Source: an uncultured beta proteobacterium (GTDB taxonomy: Bacteria; Pseudomonadota; Gammaproteobacteria; Burkholderiales; Burkholderiaceae_C). From it: 44,931 nt of DNA. Made by a program: the position numbers and the translations under genes. The notes beneath the pieces are model-generated. The model worked only from the letters and a program-made list of their open reading frames with translations. It ran no database searches and was not told the origin of the DNA. Below, in pieces: positions 43,488 to 44,931 of this stretch. How positions within the stretch are numbered: position 1 is the stretch's first letter; each line of letters begins with the position of its first letter. The stretch covers positions 1-44,931 of the forward strand of contig CAIQYP010000219.1 of the NCBI GenBank assembly GCA_903876045.1, given 5' to 3'.

Positions 43488-43499
43488 GCAGGTAGCTGC
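43487..43499. repeat. 13-bp direct repeat, right copy
   Basis: A perfect second copy of AGCAGGTAGCTGC. It lies between the ccdB stop, with which it shares one base, and the stop codon of the NarL-type regulator gene on the other strand (43501-43503). With the left copy at 42781-42793 it delimits a 706-base segment that contains only the toxin-antitoxin pair and its promoter. Confidence 0.7.
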
Positions 43500-43500
43500 G

Positions 43501-44136
43501 TTACATGCTCTCGTTTTCGATGACGTAGCGCGTCAACTCGGCCACACTGTGGCGGTCGAGCTTGCGCATGATGTTGCGGCGATGCACATCCACGGTGGAG
43601 GCGGCGATCCGTAGCTGGCTGGCAATCTGATTGGAAGTGTGACCCTGGGCCACCAGCTTGAGCACCTGGCGCTCGCGCGCACCGAGCACAACCGTCGGGC
43701 GCCCGGGCCGGATTTGTTCTATCAGTGATTGCGTCACCACCTCGGCAACGTCAGGGCAGAGATACAGGCGCCCGTTGTAAACCGCCCGAATGGCGCGCAA
43801 CAGCTCTTCGCCATCCTCCATCTTGGTCACATAGCCTTTGGCCCCGGCATTGATCATGTCCAGCACATGCAATTTGTCCGAATAGGCCGACAGGGCTACC
43901 ACCTTCAGGTGCGGCAGCGCCAGCAACAACATGCGGGTGAGTTCAATGCCGTTGATGTCCGGCAGGCCAATGTCCATGCACACCAGGTGCGGTACCGTTT
44001 GCTGCGCCAGGGCAACGATGTCGTGCCCGTCGCCACTTTGCCCGACCACCTCCATGTCAGACTGCGATTGCACCAACTGGCACAGGGCACCGCGCAACAT
44101 CTTGTGATCATCCACAATGAGGATGCGGATCTTCAT
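43501..44136 (-). CDS. NarL/LuxR-family response regulator
   Basis: A 211-residue two-component regulator. The receiver (1-120) has ILIVDDHKMLRGAL, the phospho-acceptor Asp in VCMDIGLPDINGIEL and the conserved Lys in KGYVTKMED. The LuxR-type helix-turn-helix follows (VLGARERQVLKLVAQGHTSNQIASQLRIAASTVDVHRRNIMRKL). The ATG at 44136 fits the family N-terminus; a GTG at 44163 overlapping the kinase stop is an alternative that would add nine residues. It forms an operon with the upstream histidine kinase. Downstream on the same strand, beyond the toxin-antitoxin pair, lies the GGDEF-EAL operon. Confidence 0.93.
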   Translation of the reverse strand: MKIRILIVDDHKMLRGALCQLVQSQSDMEVVGQSGDGHDIVALAQQTVPHLVCMDIGLPDINGIELTRMLLLALPHLKVVALSAYSDKLHVLDMINAGAKGYVTKMEDGEELLRAIRAVYNGRLYLCPDVAEVVTQSLIEQIRPGRPTVVLGARERQVLKLVAQGHTSNQIASQLRIAASTVDVHRRNIMRKLDRHSVAELTRYVIENESM

Positions 44137-44159
44137 AAGGTGCGGCGCGATCTGTGGCA

Positions 44160-44931
44160 TCACACCAGCACCACAACGCGTGTGCCGCGCCCTGGTGCAC
44201 TTTCCAGCAACAGGTTGCCACCCAGAAACTCGGCGGTTTCGCGCATGTTCTGCAGGCCGTGGCCACCAGCCCGTGCATCAGTCGCCGCCAGCGTGATGTC
44301 AAAGCCGCAGCCGTCGTCCACGACTGCCACCCGTAGCGGTGTTCGACTGAGCGCAATGGCAACCTGGATGGTCGACGCGCTGGCGTGCTTGGCACAGTTG
44401 GTCAGGCTCTCCTGGACGATGCGAAACAGGCTCAGTTCCAGAAAAGGTTCGAGCCGAACATCGCCATGCGCGCAGTCGACCGCCACCGGCAGTCCGGTTC
44501 TCTTGGTGAATTGCTGGGCGTAGCTCTTCACGACTTCGAGCAATCCACCCCGGTCCAGCTCCGGGGTGTGCAACTCCGAACAAATGTCGCGGATGCTGAA
44601 ATTGGTGTCCGCTATCAAAGCGCGCGTGTCATCCACCCTTTCCCAGAACAGCGTTGCATCAGGCGCTTGCCCTGCGATTTTGACAATCTGATCCAGGTTC
44701 AGGCGCAAGGCCGTCAGGTTGGCACTGGTGCGGTCATGCAGCTCGCGCGACAAGCGCCGCCGGGCCTCTTCCTGCGCCTGGACCAGGCGGCGCGACAAGT
44801 CTTCAATGCGCTGGACCATGCCCTGGCGTTCAAGCTCCTTGCGCTTGCGCTCGCTGATGTCGCTGAGAACGAGGTGTAAGACGTCCTGTCCATTGCGCAC
44901 GTTGGCAGTATTGGCCACCAGCTGCGCCCAG
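44160..44931 (-). CDS. Sensor histidine kinase (NarX/DegS-type), partial at the window end
   Basis: The C-terminal 257 residues of a histidine kinase; the frame is open through base 44931, so the N-terminal part lies outside. The visible part begins in the end of a PAS domain (VLHLVLSDISERKRKELE). A HisKA_3 dimerisation domain follows with the phospho-acceptor His in RRRLSRELHDRTSANLTALRLNLD. The HATPase domain has the N box NCAKHASAS, G1 box VVDDGCGFD and G2 region GGHGLQNMRETAEFLGGNLL. It pairs with the NarL-type regulator, whose gene it abuts. The signal is not readable from this part. Confidence 0.9.
   Translation of the reverse strand, partial: WAQLVANTANVRNGQDVLHLVLSDISERKRKELERQGMVQRIEDLSRRLVQAQEEARRRLSRELHDRTSANLTALRLNLDQIVKIAGQAPDATLFWERVDDTRALIADTNFSIRDICSELHTPELDRGGLLEVVKSYAQQFTKRTGLPVAVDCAHGDVRLEPFLELSLFRIVQESLTNCAKHASASTIQVAIALSRTPLRVAVVDDGCGFDITLAATDARAGGHGLQNMRETAEFLGGNLLLESAPGRGTRVVVLV

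Overview
The window looks like a chromosomal segment of a betaproteobacterium of the family Comamonadaceae, with Rhodoferax or Polaromonas-like relatives the best guess. The reasons are the housekeeping order (hda, AI-2E-type permease, purM, SirB1-type gene, murJ, rpsT, DUF3579 gene, argD-argF, kynU-kynA), the moderately high GC content, the TAAAAT-type -10 elements, and a poly(A) polymerase with a basic Arg/Gly-rich tail beside folK. I see no rRNA, tRNA, CRISPR array, intact insertion sequence or phage module.

Layout. (1) Bases 1-4402 are an accessory patch. An intact phosphonoacetate hydrolase gene (phnA) is flanked by two gene remnants, an S24-like fragment and the last 40 codons of a class III aminotransferase. 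Next to them is a divergent three-gene module: a NrtR-like NUDIX regulator, an SPFH/stomatin protein and a divergent NAD-kinase-fold protein, controlled from an 83-bp gap carrying two tandem palindromes. (2) Bases 4876-12010 hold a membrane dCache-HAMP-PAS-GGDEF-EAL protein, an unrecognised gene, and a compact cassette that I consider the best candidate for an undescribed system. The cassette encodes a pseudo-receiver/roadblock protein with a strong internal start, an ODP-type (flavodiiron-like MBL) protein with a full set of diiron ligands, a membrane-anchored OmpA-like protein and a membrane-anchored roadblock-like protein. (3) Bases 12233-24300 are mostly housekeeping (LysR regulator, folK, pcnB, hda, permease, purM, SirB1 protein). 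Between hda and pcnB sits a choline-kinase-like / dimethylglycine-dehydrogenase-like / DeoR / inositol-monophosphatase-family module.

(4) Bases 24299-33035 carry murJ, rpsT, a yefM-yoeB toxin-antitoxin pair with a recognisable operator, a small membrane protein, a DUF3579 gene, an argD-argF-YkgJ operon behind a terminator-like leader hairpin, and the tryptophan-catabolic kynU-kynA pair. (5) Bases 33093-37941 hold single genes (DsbA-like thioredoxin, PhyH dioxygenase), a PucR regulator divergent from a YCII-MAPEG pair, a decayed DUF1905 fragment and an unrecognised gene. (6) Bases 38027-44931 hold a two-component system (histidine kinase cut by the window end, NarL-type regulator) and, downstream on the same strand, two overlapping GGDEF-EAL genes. 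A ccdB-type toxin-antitoxin pair lies between these units in the opposite orientation, bracketed exactly by a 13-bp perfect direct repeat.

Two themes recur. One is cyclic-di-GMP signalling: three GGDEF-EAL proteins, two of them clear paralogues lying 30 kb apart. The other is small modules (toxin-antitoxin pairs, the NUDIX-SPFH-NADK trio, the choline-kinase-like module) placed between conserved genes, with gene remnants marking at least one junction. Functions are assigned by reading motifs by eye; no database search was run.
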